Source: Alphaproteobacteria bacterium LSUCC0719 (lineage in GTDB: Bacteria; Pseudomonadota; Alphaproteobacteria; Puniceispirillales; Puniceispirillaceae). From it: a stretch of 64,000 bases of DNA. The notes beneath the pieces were generated by a model. It was not told where the DNA came from and did not search any database. It was given only the letters and a program-made list of their open reading frames with translations. The DNA lies in NCBI GenBank assembly GCA_040839025.1, contig JBFPJN010000003.1, positions 62,001 through 126,000 on the forward strand, in the 5' to 3' direction. The position numbers and the translations under genes were made by a program. This document shows, one piece after another, positions 8,286-17,804 of the stretch (position 1 is the first letter of the stretch; each line of letters opens with the position of its first letter).

Positions 8286-9464
8286 TCAGGCCGCGGCCTG
8301 CCGGTGGTGCGCGCGGGCGGTTTCATAGGCCCAGTCGACCCAGGGTAGAAGCCGCCTGATATCCTCTGGATCCACGGTGGGACCGCCCCAGATCCGCAGA
8401 CCCGTCGGCGCGTCGCGATAGGCATTGATGTCAACCGCGACACCCTCTTCCTCGAGCCGTGTCAGCATCGATTTGACAACCGCCTTCTGTGTCGCTGCAT
8501 CCTGAGCGGTGAACCAGGCATCATTGATCACCAGACACAGCGCTGTCGGCGACATCGTGGCCGCCTCACGCGCCAGCGGCGCAAAATAGGCGGTGTCGGC
8601 AAGCCAGCTCCGGTAATGGGCAAAGCTTTCCTCGACGCGCGCGATCAGGCCCCTTGCCCCGCCAAGCGTTTCGGCCCAGCGCAGCGTGTCAATGGCATCC
8701 TCGATTACCAGCATTGACGGGGTGTTGATGGTCGCCCCTTCGAACAGCGCGGTATCAAGCCCGCCCTTTTTGTGCAGCTTCAGCACCTTTGGCACCGGCC
8801 AGGATGGCTGATGGCTGTTCACCCGGTCGACGGCGCGCGGCGACAGGATGATGACACCGTGCCCGCCTTCGCCGCCAAGGGCCTTCTGAAAGCTGAATGT
8901 CACCACATCCAGCTTGTCCCACGGCATCTCCATCGCAAAGACAGCCGATGTCGCGTCGCAGATGGTCAGACCGCCGCGATCATCCGGGATCCAGTCGCCA
9001 CCCGGAACGCGAACGCCCGATGCCGTACCATTCCAGGTAAACACAACGTCATGGTCGAAATTGACCTTCGACAGGTCGGGAAGATCGCCATACTCCGCCT
9101 CGTGGCAGACCAGCGGGTCCAGCGTCAGCTCGCCCGTGGCATCCTTGATCCACGCCTTGCCGAACGCCTCCCAGCCAAGAACGTCGACACCGCGCGCGCC
9201 AAGAAGCGACCACATCGCCATCTCGACAGCGCCCGTGTCCGAACCGGGAACAATGCCGACAAGATAGTCGTCGGGCAGCCCCAGGCTGGCATGGATCATC
9301 GACAGACATGTCTGGATGCGGGATTTGGGATGGGCGGCGCGGTGCGAGCGGCCAAGCGAGGCGGTATCGAGCGCGTCCGGGGTCCATCCTGGCCGTTTGC
9401 GGGTTGGTCCCGTCGAAAACAGCGGCGAATCCGGTCTGGTGGCCGGCTTGGGTACGGTGGTCAT
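8286..9464 (-). CDS. serC: Phosphoserine aminotransferase
   Basis: Transaminates 3-phosphohydroxypyruvate with glutamate to give phosphoserine, using pyridoxal phosphate. From ATG 9464 (GAGGG upstream) the protein has 392 residues, the alphaproteobacterial-type length. The N terminus LFSTGPTRKRPGW and the PLP-lysine segment TFSFQKALGGEGGHG are clear. It is first in a serC-serA operon. The leader contains two hairpins and may be a serC RNA motif element. Confidence 0.95.
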   Translation of the reverse strand: MTTVPKPATRPDSPLFSTGPTRKRPGWTPDALDTASLGRSHRAAHPKSRIQTCLSMIHASLGLPDDYLVGIVPGSDTGAVEMAMWSLLGARGVDVLGWEAFGKAWIKDATGELTLDPLVCHEAEYGDLPDLSKVNFDHDVVFTWNGTASGVRVPGGDWIPDDRGGLTICDATSAVFAMEMPWDKLDVVTFSFQKALGGEGGHGVIILSPRAVDRVNSHQPSWPVPKVLKLHKKGGLDTALFEGATINTPSMLVIEDAIDTLRWAETLGGARGLIARVEESFAHYRSWLADTAYFAPLAREAATMSPTALCLVINDAWFTAQDAATQKAVVKSMLTRLEEEGVAVDINAYRDAPTGLRIWGGPTVDPEDIRRLLPWVDWAYETARAHHRQAAA

Positions 9465-9487
9465 AACGCCCTCGTCAATAATGTTGC

Positions 9488-9526
9488 CACCCGTTGGGGG
9501 GTGACGGCCCACGCAGAAGATGGGCC
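9488..9526 (-). ncRNA. Structured serC leader, candidate serC RNA motif
   Basis: On the minus strand GGCCCA and TGGGCC (9506-9526) form a 6-base stem with a nine-base loop, followed by CACCC/GGGTG (9488-9503). Both precede the serC ribosome binding site. A structured RNA called the serC motif is known upstream of serC-serA operons in Alphaproteobacteria. Match to that consensus is not established here; only location and foldability are. Confidence 0.35.
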
Positions 9527-9545
9527 AGAGGGCGCGGCAGGTCAA
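9517..9545 (-). promoter_or_regulatory. Candidate sigma-70-type promoter for serC-serA
   Basis: On the minus strand TTGACC (9540-9545) and CATCTT (9517-9522) are 17 bases apart. The -10 is weak and overlaps the first leader hairpin, so if this promoter is real, that hairpin would be partly outside the transcript. Confidence 0.35.
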
Positions 9546-9598
9546 CCGCCGATCCGGATTCGGCGTGAAAGATTTTGCTTTTGTTTAACAGATTGTTT

Positions 9599-10960
9599 TT
9601 ATTGAGCTTCAGAAGCTTTGGATTCGATGAGCAAAATTATTTCAGCAATCGTGCTGTCGACAAGCGGCTCGTCATCCGCCTCGACCATGATCCGCAGCAG
9701 CTGCTCGGTACCGGAGGCGCGCACCAGCAGCCGCCCCTTGCCGGCAAGGCCGGATTCAATTGCCGCCAGCCCGGAAACCACCGCCGGGCGTTCAAGAACC
9801 GACCGGTCCACCCCGCGCAGATTCTCCAGCTTCTGGCATTTCGGGGTAAAGGCGTGGAACAGCTTGCTTGCCGGCCGGTCGTCATTGGCCAGCAGCCGCA
9901 GCATCTGCAGGGCCGCGATCAGCCCGTCACCGGAGGTGCTGAGCGAGGTCATCAGGATATGGCCCGAGGATTCCCCGCCGAGATTGATCCCGTGGCTTCG
10001 CATGGCCTCCAGAACATAGCGGTCGCCAACCCTTGTGCGGTGCAGGGCCAGCCCCAACCCGTCGAGAAACGGTTCAATACCGCCATTCGTCATCATCGTG
10101 CCGACAATGCCGCCGCCGGTCAGCCTTCCCGCCGCCTGCATCTCGCGGGCCAGACAGGCCAGCACCTGATCACCGTCAATGACAGCCCCGCCTTCATCAA
10201 CCAGAATCAACCTGTCGGCATCACCATCAAGGGCAATGCCGATATCGGCACCTGTGTCCCTGACCTTGTCCGCCAGCTGTTCTGGATGAACAGCGCCGCA
10301 GTTCTGGTTGATGTTGAACCCGTCGGGTTCATTGGCAATCACGACAACCTCGGCACCAAGGTCGCGAAGCGTGTCGGGGGCGGTCCGGTAGGCCGCGCCA
10401 TTGGCACAGTCGACAACAACCTTCAGCCCGTCGAACCTGACATCGCTTGGCAGCGTTGATTTCGCGAATTCGACATACCGGCCCACCGAATCCAGCATTC
10501 TGGCGGCGCGGCCAAGATCGGCAGGTGCCGACAATTCTATCGATCCGGCGGCAAGGTCGGAGATCCCCGTCTCGATGTCATCGGCAAGCTTGTAGCCATC
10601 CGGGCCAAACAGCTTGATGCCATTATCCTCGAACGGATTGTGGCTGGCCGAAATCATCACCCCGAGATGCGCCCGCAGGGACATTGTGAGATAGGCGACC
10701 CCGGGCGTCGGCATCGGCCCCAGAAGACGGCAGTCCATGCCGATCGAGGTAAAGCCGGCAACCAGCGCGGCCTCGACCATATAGCCGGACACCCGCGTAT
10801 CCTTGCCAATCACGACCAGCGGCCTGCCGGTCCGGCCTTCGGGATTGTTGTCGATGAACCAGCGGCCTGAAGCCAGCGCCAGCCTGACAATGGCCTCGGC
10901 GGTCATGGCACCGGTATTGACCCGCGCCCGGACGCCGTCTGTTCCAAACATCCCCGCCAT
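9599..10960 (-). CDS. glmM: Phosphoglucosamine mutase
   Basis: Converts glucosamine-6-phosphate to glucosamine-1-phosphate for UDP-GlcNAc, peptidoglycan and lipopolysaccharide synthesis. From ATG 10960 (GGAGAAGG upstream) it has 453 residues. The N terminus MAGMFGTDGVRARVN, the phosphoserine loop ISASHNPFEDNG (Ser106), the Mg site LDGDADR and the C-terminal phosphate loop RASGTEQLLRI are all present. It lies at the end of the ftsH-folP-glmM block, as in many Proteobacteria. Confidence 0.97.
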   Translation of the reverse strand: MAGMFGTDGVRARVNTGAMTAEAIVRLALASGRWFIDNNPEGRTGRPLVVIGKDTRVSGYMVEAALVAGFTSIGMDCRLLGPMPTPGVAYLTMSLRAHLGVMISASHNPFEDNGIKLFGPDGYKLADDIETGISDLAAGSIELSAPADLGRAARMLDSVGRYVEFAKSTLPSDVRFDGLKVVVDCANGAAYRTAPDTLRDLGAEVVVIANEPDGFNINQNCGAVHPEQLADKVRDTGADIGIALDGDADRLILVDEGGAVIDGDQVLACLAREMQAAGRLTGGGIVGTMMTNGGIEPFLDGLGLALHRTRVGDRYVLEAMRSHGINLGGESSGHILMTSLSTSGDGLIAALQMLRLLANDDRPASKLFHAFTPKCQKLENLRGVDRSVLERPAVVSGLAAIESGLAGKGRLLVRASGTEQLLRIMVEADDEPLVDSTIAEIILLIESKASEAQ

Positions 10961-11027
10961 CGGCTTCCTTCTCCGTAAAATCACGGTTCCCGCCACAATA
11001 GGATCAGGACCAAGCTTTCTCAAGCCG

Positions 11028-12116
11028 CTATATGCTTGCCGTCAGTGCCATCTGAATGGCCAGCGCCTGTCTTGTTTCGGGCACGTCATGAACGCGGACA
11101 AGCTGGCATCCCTGCGCCACCGCCGCCATCGCCAGACCCAGCGAGCCGGCAAGCCGCTGATCCGCCGCCTCGCCTGCCGACAGGCTGGCAATGGATGATT
11201 TGCGGCTGACCCCGACAAGGATCGGCACACCAAGGCCGTGGAACATCGCGGTCCAGCCAATCAAAGACAGATTATGGGCCGGTGACTTGCCAAAACCGAA
11301 CCCCGGATCGATGGCAATCCGCTCGCGCGGGATCCCGGCACGCACGGCGTCGGCGATCCGCTGTTCAAGGAATTCATAGATTTCAGCAGGCGCGAACCCG
11401 TATCGGGGATCCTGCTGCATCGTCTCGGGTGTACCCTGCATATGCATGATGGCCACGGCACAGCCACTGGCCGCCGCGGCATCCAGCGCGCCTTCACCGC
11501 GCAACCCGTTCACATCATTGATGATACCGGCACCGGCAGCCGTAGCGCGCGTCATCACCTCGGCGTGTCGTGTATCGATCGACAGCACCGTGCCGGCAGT
11601 CTTCAACCCGGCGATCGGTGGCAATACCCGCGCCAGTTCCTGGTTGCGGGTCACGGGATCGGCACCGGGGCGCGTGGATTCCCCCCCAATATCGACAATA
11701 GCGGCACCGGCCTCGATCATCGCCCGGCCGGCGGCAACGGCCCGCGCCGGCAGATTATGCTGCCCCCCATCGGAAAAGCTGTCAGGCGTGACATTGAGAA
11801 TGCCCATGATCGTCGGCTGGTCCAGCGCCAGCCCCGCCCAGTCGGGCCGCCTGTCTGTCAGCCGGTCGATCATTGACGACGCCAGGTTCCGGTCACCGGC
11901 GATTGCCATGACCGCATCAAGGGGGTGCCGCGACACGCTGTAGCCTGCCGCATCACGCTGCAGGATGTCGACAACATCGAATGACGCCCAGCCACCGGCA
12001 AGCCGATGCGTGCCTGCCGGTACCGGGACAGGCCGCAGCCATGTCGGAACGGCGAAAGGCGGCGCTTTTGGCGCCGCCAGTCGTATCAGCTCGGTGGTAT
12101 CTGTCACGTCAGCCAA
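11028..12116 (-). CDS. folP: Dihydropteroate synthase
   Basis: Condenses p-aminobenzoate with hydroxymethyl-dihydropterin diphosphate in folate synthesis. The catalytic core starts near residue 102 with PTIMGILNVTPDSFSDGG and continues with VDIGGESTRPGAD, IINDVNG and IDPGFGFGKS, all family signatures. The total of 362 residues exceeds the usual 270-290 because of an extra region of about 100 residues of unknown role at the N terminus. The start is uncertain: the first codon here is TTG, GTG at 12107 is an alternative. It sits 12 bases after ftsH. Confidence 0.93.
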   Translation of the reverse strand: MADVTDTTELIRLAAPKAPPFAVPTWLRPVPVPAGTHRLAGGWASFDVVDILQRDAAGYSVSRHPLDAVMAIAGDRNLASSMIDRLTDRRPDWAGLALDQPTIMGILNVTPDSFSDGGQHNLPARAVAAGRAMIEAGAAIVDIGGESTRPGADPVTRNQELARVLPPIAGLKTAGTVLSIDTRHAEVMTRATAAGAGIINDVNGLRGEGALDAAAASGCAVAIMHMQGTPETMQQDPRYGFAPAEIYEFLEQRIADAVRAGIPRERIAIDPGFGFGKSPAHNLSLIGWTAMFHGLGVPILVGVSRKSSIASLSAGEAADQRLAGSLGLAMAAVAQGCQLVRVHDVPETRQALAIQMALTASI

Positions 12117-12128
12117 TGACCCAGCCGG

Positions 12129-14051
12129 TTATTGCGGGGACGCAGGCTCGTTGCCGGGCGTCTTTGGCCGGCCTGTGCCCGGTATCGAGGCACGCTTGCG
12201 CTTGGCCCGCGGTGTCTCGACATCATCGGCAGGGTCTTCGCGGGACAGCGTCCCCCCCTCGACAATGATCTTGATCTCGTCGCCATTCAGCGTTTCATAT
12301 TCAAGAAGCCCCTGGGCCAGCCGTTCCAGCTCGTCATGATGTTTTTTCAGGATCTTCATGGCGTCGCCATAGGCTTCGTCGACGATCCGCCGCGTTTCGG
12401 AATCAATGATCGACGCGGTGGCATCGGACACGTTTTTCTGTTGTGACACCGACCGGCCAAGAAAGACTTCCTGCTCGTCGGCGTTATAGGCAAGAAAGCC
12501 CAGCTTGTCCGACATGCCCCATTCGGTAACCATCCGGCGGGCCATATCGGTGGCCATCCGAATATCCGACGAGGCGCCTGTCGTCACGCGCTCTTCGCCA
12601 AAGATCAACTCCTCGGCAATACGGCCACCACAGGCAACACGCAGATCGGCATAGATCTGCTGGCGCGCCAGTGAAATCCGGTCGCCTTCGGGAAGGCGCA
12701 TAACCATACCAAGCGCGCGGCCGCGCGGGATGATGGTTGCCTTGTGGATCGGATCGGAGGCCGGACAGTGAAGCGCCACAACGGCGTGCCCCGCCTCGTG
12801 ATAGGCGGTCAGGCGCTTTTCATCGTCGGTCATCACCATCGACCGGCGCTCCGACCCCAGCATGACCTTGTCCTTGGCCTCCTCGAATTCCTGCATCGAC
12901 ACGGTACGGCGTCCCTTGCGCGCGGCAAGAAGCGCCGCCTCGTTCACAAGGTTGGCAAGATCGGCGCCGGAAAATCCGGGCGTGCCGCGGGCGATGATGC
13001 GGGCATCCACACCTTCGGCAAGCGGCGTCTTGCGCATATGGACCTTTAGGATTTTCTCACGCCCCACCACATCCGGGTTCGGCACCACCACCTGGCGGTC
13101 GAAACGGCCCGGACGAAGCAGCGCCGGGTCAAGGACGTCCGGACGGTTGGTCGCGGCGATCAGGATCACACCCTCATTCGCCTCGAAACCGTCCATCTCG
13201 ACCAGCATCTGGTTCAGGGTCTGTTCGCGTTCATCATTGCCGCCGCCAAGGCCGGCACCGCGATGCCGTCCCACAGCGTCGATTTCATCGATGAAGATGA
13301 TACATGGCGCGTTCTTCTTGCCCTGTTCGAACATGTCGCGGACCCGGCTGGCACCGACACCGACAAACATTTCGACAAAGTCCGAGCCGGAAATGGTGAA
13401 GAACGGCACATTGGCCTCGCCGGCGATGGCCTTGGCAAGAAGCGTTTTACCGGTACCCGGCGGCCCGACAAGAAGGACACCCTTCGGGATCTTGCCACCA
13501 AGGCGCTGGAACTTGCCGGGATCCTTCAGGAATTCGACAACTTCCTCAAGCTCGGTCTTGGCTTCGTCGATACCGGCGACATCCTCGAAGGTGACACGTC
13601 CCTGATGTTCGGTCAGCAGCTTGGCGCGCGACTTGCCAAAGCCCATCGCGCCGCGCGAGCCGCCCTGCATCTGGCGCATGAAGAACACCCAGATGCCGAT
13701 GAACAGCAGCATCGGGAACCATGACAGCAGGATCGACAGGAAGCTCGGCATGCCGCTGTCTTCCGGGCTTGCGATGATGCGGACATCATTGGCGTCAAGA
13801 ACCGCGACCACGTCGGTGCCTTCCGGCATGACCGAGGTGATCACACGTCCGTTCTTCGCGGTGCCCTTGAGATTGCGTCCGTCGATCACAACCTCGACCA
13901 CCTGCTGGCTTTCCACCTCGGCGATGAAGTCGGAATAGGCCAGCTGGCTGCCGGGCGTGCTTGATGACGGGCTCTGGAACAGGTTGAACAGCGCCAGAAG
14001 CGCGGCGCCGAAGATCAGCCAGATAATGATGTTTCGACCCATGTTGTTCAT
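12129..14051 (-). CDS. ftsH: ATP-dependent zinc metalloprotease FtsH
   Basis: A membrane-anchored hexameric AAA+ protease that degrades regulators (including RpoH and LpxC in other Proteobacteria) and damaged membrane proteins. The 640 residues show two N-terminal membrane segments (about 7-25 and 104-125), Walker [10 protein letters not shown] near 195-203, Walker B IIFIDEID, the second region of homology [20 protein letters not shown], and the zinc site HEAGH in [13 protein letters not shown]. The C-terminal tail is basic and Pro-rich. Neighbouring tilS upstream and folP downstream match the common tilS-ftsH-folP-glmM order. Confidence 0.98.
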   Translation of the reverse strand: MNNMGRNIIIWLIFGAALLALFNLFQSPSSSTPGSQLAYSDFIAEVESQQVVEVVIDGRNLKGTAKNGRVITSVMPEGTDVVAVLDANDVRIIASPEDSGMPSFLSILLSWFPMLLFIGIWVFFMRQMQGGSRGAMGFGKSRAKLLTEHQGRVTFEDVAGIDEAKTELEEVVEFLKDPGKFQRLGGKIPKGVLLVGPPGTGKTLLAKAIAGEANVPFFTISGSDFVEMFVGVGASRVRDMFEQGKKNAPCIIFIDEIDAVGRHRGAGLGGGNDEREQTLNQMLVEMDGFEANEGVILIAATNRPDVLDPALLRPGRFDRQVVVPNPDVVGREKILKVHMRKTPLAEGVDARIIARGTPGFSGADLANLVNEAALLAARKGRRTVSMQEFEEAKDKVMLGSERRSMVMTDDEKRLTAYHEAGHAVVALHCPASDPIHKATIIPRGRALGMVMRLPEGDRISLARQQIYADLRVACGGRIAEELIFGEERVTTGASSDIRMATDMARRMVTEWGMSDKLGFLAYNADEQEVFLGRSVSQQKNVSDATASIIDSETRRIVDEAYGDAMKILKKHHDELERLAQGLLEYETLNGDEIKIIVEGGTLSREDPADDVETPRAKRKRASIPGTGRPKTPGNEPASPQ

Positions 14052-14087
14052 GGTTTCAACTTTCCTTCAAACAAGTGTTTCGTCATG

Positions 14088-14109
14088 TGCCAGCCGATGA
14101 TCGCTGGCA
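14088..14109 (-). promoter_or_regulatory. Stem-loop in the tilS-ftsH gap
   Basis: TGCCAGC (14088-14094) and GCTGGCA (14103-14109) are perfect arms around eight bases, 37 bases before the ftsH start. It could attenuate or process the tilS-ftsH transcript. No T-tract follows. Confidence 0.4.
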
Positions 14110-14119
14110 TGACCGGAAA

Positions 14120-15433
14120 TCAATTTCGATATGTCGGCAATGGCAAGAAACGTGCCGTTGCGTTGGTAATGCTGTTGTCTCCCATATCCCTAGTTTGTAA
14201 GTGGGGGTAAATCAAAGCCCCGTCAAGGGTTTCAAGCACCGGCATTGCACGTCTTGCCAGCGACGGAAGCGCACACCAGCCGGGCGTCTGCATCCAGTCA
14301 CGCGCCGCGCCGCTGCCAGCACGGCCAAGATGCCGGACGACGCCGTCCACGGGGCTGGCAATATCCCATATGCCGGCAAAGACCACCCGCTGCCCGGCCC
14401 GCACATGCAGACGCTGCGGACGCCGCCCGGGCTCGGCCGTGACCAGCCAGTCGCCGCCATCAGGCGAGACACGCGCCCCGCCCAGCGTTGCCGCCCTTTT
14501 GACCGCCAGCCGCGCCACAAGCCGGTCCAGCGACTGCCGTGACGGTGGCGGTGACGGGCGTGCCACCTGCCCGATCACATGGGCCAGGAGACGCGCCCCG
14601 ATGGCCGGGGGCAGCCGGTCGATGGAACCCGGCAGGCGCGCAAAGCCCGCCGGCTGGATGACCGGCAGACAGTCGGCCCCTGCAAGCCCCCGAAGCAAGG
14701 CGTTGTCTATATCGCGGGCAGCACGCGCAAGACGGGCCAATTGATCCGACATCGCACTGCCCCGGCCGGCCATCAGCGCCAGACCCTGGCGAATCCGCAC
14801 CCGTTCAAACCGCCTGTCCAGATTGCTTGGATCCTGTTCAAACACCAGCCCGCGCACCGCACAGAAATCGACAAGCGCCGCCGCCGGCATGTCGAGAAAC
14901 GGGCGAAGCACCATCACCCCGTCACGAAGCGACACCCGCGCCATCCCGGCAAGACCGGCAAGGCCGGACCCCCTGGAAAGTCGCATCATCACGGTTTCAG
15001 CCTGATCGCCGGCATGATGACCAAGCAGCAGACAACCCCGGTCGCGGCGCGCCCGTGCCAGCATCAGGGCGTAACGCTGGCCGCGTGCCCAGGCCTGAAG
15101 GCCGGTCGCAGGTGCGCCATCCTGAACGGTCAGAATTTCAGCGTCGAGCCCGATATCACGCATCCTGTCGGCAACACGCCGGGCCTCGACCGTGCTGTCG
15201 TCTCGAATCCGATGATCGACAATCAGCGCGGTATGTCGCAATCCGTGCTGTGCGGCATAATCCCGGGTCAGACAGGCCAGCGCCGTGCTGTCGGGACCGC
15301 CGGACAGCGCGGTGAACAGATGTGTGGTGGATTCATCATGGCCCCGACACAGATCGAGGCAGCGCCGCATGGCACTGGCAAATTCTGCCGCAAGCGCGGC
15401 CCCGGACCGACCTGCAGGGGCGGCATCAGCCAC
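14120..15433 (-). CDS. tilS: tRNA(Ile)-lysidine synthetase
   Basis: Modifies cytidine 34 of the CAU-anticodon tRNA-Ile to lysidine, changing its decoding from AUG to AUA. The ATP-pyrophosphatase P-loop TALSGGPDSTALA (about residues 41-53) and the following IVDHRIRDDST and HHAGDQAET segments are typical. Length is 437 residues. It starts at GTG 15433, overlapping the stop of cpoB by eight bases, so translation is probably coupled. Confidence 0.95.
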   Translation of the reverse strand: MADAAPAGRSGAALAAEFASAMRRCLDLCRGHDESTTHLFTALSGGPDSTALACLTRDYAAQHGLRHTALIVDHRIRDDSTVEARRVADRMRDIGLDAEILTVQDGAPATGLQAWARGQRYALMLARARRDRGCLLLGHHAGDQAETVMMRLSRGSGLAGLAGMARVSLRDGVMVLRPFLDMPAAALVDFCAVRGLVFEQDPSNLDRRFERVRIRQGLALMAGRGSAMSDQLARLARAARDIDNALLRGLAGADCLPVIQPAGFARLPGSIDRLPPAIGARLLAHVIGQVARPSPPPSRQSLDRLVARLAVKRAATLGGARVSPDGGDWLVTAEPGRRPQRLHVRAGQRVVFAGIWDIASPVDGVVRHLGRAGSGAARDWMQTPGWCALPSLARRAMPVLETLDGALIYPHLQTRDMGDNSITNATARFLPLPTYRN

Positions 15434-16757
15434 CGCAGTTGGCGGCCTCGCTCAACGCGGCAAGCCGTTCGGTCAGCCGCTGCGACGGCTCCGGCACAAC
15501 GCTTGGCAGTTGACGGTAGATATCACAGGCCTGTTCCGGCGGCGCAAAGCGCGACACCGATTCAGCCACCCAGATCGTGGTGTCGTTCAGGCGGGCATCC
15601 TCGGGATAGGCACGGCTGAATTCGGAAAAGGTCAGCGCCGCCTGTTCGAACTGACCGCGCAGGAACTGGATCCGGCCAAGCCAGAACAGCGAATCTGCCT
15701 CACGCGGATGGCCGACATTGAACTGGCGGAATTCGGCAAAGGCAAGCTCCGCCGTTTCAAGATCGTTCTGCATCGCCCGCTGAAGCGCAAAATTATACTG
15801 CTCCTCGGGTGAGGCGTCTGGCAGGATTTCGGGCTTTGGGGGCTGTGCCACGACGGGTACTGCAGGTTGCTGGGTCGGCGCGGCCGGCTGCGACATGGCG
15901 GGCGCCGCCGACGCCAAAGCACCGCCCGGCGTTCCGTCAGATGGCGCGCCGCCGGCGGTTGCACCAGCGGTTGCACCGGTGGCCGCGTTGGTGCCGGCAG
16001 CAAGCGTGCCGTCATTGCCGGTGTCTGCCGGCTGTGGCTGCTGGGCACCGGAGGCAAGCTGTTCGTTCAGCTTCGATGCGCTCATCTGCCATGTAATCTC
16101 ACCGGTGCTGGTGTCACGCTGCATTGACACCTCCGGCGTATCACCGGCCGCGATGGTGTCGTCCTGTACCGCCGCACGGGCCAGCTCGTCACCGCCGAGA
16201 TTCATCAGGGTCTGCAGCCGCTTTTCCATCCGCAGAAGACGGAATTCCATGTCCGAAGTGATTTCCAGCGTCCGTTCCATACGCCGGCTCGCCATCGAGA
16301 CCGCGTCGGCAAGACGTTCAACCTGGTCCCGAAGGTCGCGAAGCTCGGCAGTTGTCGCGGTTTCACCACTCGACGCATTGTTGCCAAGCTGGGTGACCTG
16401 CATCTTCAGGTTCCGGATATCGATTTCCATCTGTCCGCGCATGTCCCGAAGATCGGTTTCCAGCATTTCCAGACGCTGGTTCTGGCGGGTCAGCAATACC
16501 GATGTATTCGCAGACCCGGTATCACCGGACGTTGTCGAAAGTCCTGCGCTATTGTCGCGCGTTTCCTGGGCCGAGGCCGGGAGCGCGGCAAGCGCGGCAA
16601 CAACCAGACCGCCCGCGATCGCCGATGTTATCCTGGAACCGGAACGCGGAACCAGACGGGTGACCAGATCAAGGAGTACACCAGTGATCACCTTGGGGCT
16701 GGAGCCGGATTTCAACCCGGATTTCAACCCAGATTTCAACAACAAACGCGCGTGCAT
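15426..16757 (-). CDS. cpoB: Tol-Pal accessory protein CpoB (YbgF)
   Basis: Periplasmic coordinator of peptidoglycan synthesis and outer-membrane constriction. The 443-residue protein has a signal region ending in ALPASAQ, an N-terminal trimerisation coiled coil (about 70-170, with LVRLADAV-like heptads), an Ala/Pro/Thr-rich linker, and C-terminal TPR repeats (EQYNFALQRAM, ADSLFWLGRIQFLRG). The first 20 residues contain a 12-base tandem repeat giving LKSGLKSGLKSG, so the real start may be a later codon. It ends the Tol-Pal cluster but is separated from pal by a terminator. Confidence 0.92.
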   Translation of the reverse strand: MHARLLLKSGLKSGLKSGSSPKVITGVLLDLVTRLVPRSGSRITSAIAGGLVVAALAALPASAQETRDNSAGLSTTSGDTGSANTSVLLTRQNQRLEMLETDLRDMRGQMEIDIRNLKMQVTQLGNNASSGETATTAELRDLRDQVERLADAVSMASRRMERTLEITSDMEFRLLRMEKRLQTLMNLGGDELARAAVQDDTIAAGDTPEVSMQRDTSTGEITWQMSASKLNEQLASGAQQPQPADTGNDGTLAAGTNAATGATAGATAGGAPSDGTPGGALASAAPAMSQPAAPTQQPAVPVVAQPPKPEILPDASPEEQYNFALQRAMQNDLETAELAFAEFRQFNVGHPREADSLFWLGRIQFLRGQFEQAALTFSEFSRAYPEDARLNDTTIWVAESVSRFAPPEQACDIYRQLPSVVPEPSQRLTERLAALSEAANCGG

Positions 16758-16830
16758 GTGACGATCCTTTCGTCAACGGGACATACAGGTCTGATTAGGG
16801 TGTAACGCGGCTTTGAGGCACAATTTTGGC

Positions 16831-16859
16831 AAAAAAAGAGGAGCGCGGGGGCTCCTCTT
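16831..16859 (-). terminator. Rho-independent terminator after pal
   Basis: On the minus strand GAGGAGC pairs with GCTCCTC around a short C/G loop and is followed by seven T (16831-16837 as A on the plus strand). It lies 56 bases past the pal stop and ends the tol-pal transcript, so cpoB-tilS-ftsH need their own promoter. Confidence 0.9.
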
Positions 16860-16914
16860 CCGATCTGGTTCTGTCCGGCAGTGACCTGTGCCACCGCCGG
16901 AAATACCCGATGCG

Positions 16915-17517
16915 CTAGTTGATCACCGTGGCTGCACGACGGTTCTTCGACCAGGCAGATTCGGTGGAACCGGCCATGGCAGGACGTTCCTTGCCGTAGG
17001 AAATGGTCCGGATCCGGGCCGAGTCGACACCCTGTGCAAGCAGGAAGTCACGGGCAGCGGTGGCGCGACGCTCGCCAAGGGCAAGGTTGTATTCACGCGT
17101 GCCACGCTCATCGCAGTGACCTTCAATGGTAACGGTCAGCGCCGGATTGGCATTCAGGAATGCCGCCTGACGCATCAGTGTGCCTTCGGTGTCGGCTGTC
17201 AGCGCCGCGCTGTCATAGCCGAAATAGACCGTGTTGCCGATCGCGGCGAGAGCCTCGGCGGCGGTTGCCTTGTCGGAAGCACCACCAGAGCTGGCAGATG
17301 AACCCGAACTGCCGGAAGAACTGGCGCTGCCGGAAGAGCTGGCGCTGCCGGAAGAGCTGGCGCTGCCGGAAGACCCGGAGCTGGCAGTGGTCGAAGCAGA
17401 CGATGCCGCGCTGGACGACGTCGAGTCGCCGCTGCTGTCAGCTGTCGTCTGTGATGCGGTTTCGCAAGCGGCAACGAAAAAGGCGACTGCCACAAGTGCA
17501 ATCAGGCGGTGCAACAT
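16915..17517 (-). CDS. pal: Peptidoglycan-associated lipoprotein Pal
   Basis: Outer-membrane lipoprotein that binds peptidoglycan and TolB. From ATG 17517 (GGGAGC upstream) it has 200 residues. The signal peptide ends at lipobox VAAC with Cys18, a Ser/Gly/Ala linker made from an 18-base tandem repeat follows, and the OmpA-like domain carries TIEGHCDERGTREYNLALG and RRAATVIN at its end. The linker is longer and more repetitive than in most Pal proteins. A perfect terminator follows. Confidence 0.97.
   Translation of the reverse strand: MLHRLIALVAVAFFVAACETASQTTADSSGDSTSSSAASSASTTASSGSSGSASSSGSASSSGSASSSGSSGSSASSGGASDKATAAEALAAIGNTVYFGYDSAALTADTEGTLMRQAAFLNANPALTVTIEGHCDERGTREYNLALGERRATAARDFLLAQGVDSARIRTISYGKERPAMAGSTESAWSKNRRAATVIN
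17311..17382 (-). repeat. Four 18-bp tandem units in the pal linker
   Basis: Units at 17311-17328, 17329-17346, 17347-17364 and 17365-17382 (plus-strand GCCGGAAGAGCTGGCGCT with small changes) encode SGSASS-type hexapeptides between the lipidated Cys and the OmpA-like domain. The middle two units are identical, so copy number may vary between strains. Confidence 0.9.
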
Positions 17518-17804
17518 GTTAATGCTCCCTGTATTAGGTCCGGCCGTATTAAGTCCGGGTATCAGTTCCGGCTCACTCTCGACCCGGCTTACCGAATGTT
17601 TCTGTATATTGGCTGACTTTACTAGCCACACTGCCGAGTTTGTCCCTGCAGGACCCCCCAAAAAAACAGATATTTAGCCAACCTTTTCGGTTCCGGTTTC
17701 GCCGGAGCCTCAAATCCTTGTCATTTACTAACCCAAAAAACCTTGCAATGGAAACAAAAACTCCGGTTCAACAGGGCATAAAACCTCAATTCCAGCCGAA
17801 CATG

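Noticed and set aside
5389-8348. Long plus-strand open frames opposite purA and serA (434 and 621 codons)
   Set aside because: They are antisense shadows of high-GC genes, with Arg/His/Gly-rich translations and no domain, while purA and serA on the other strand have full family motifs.
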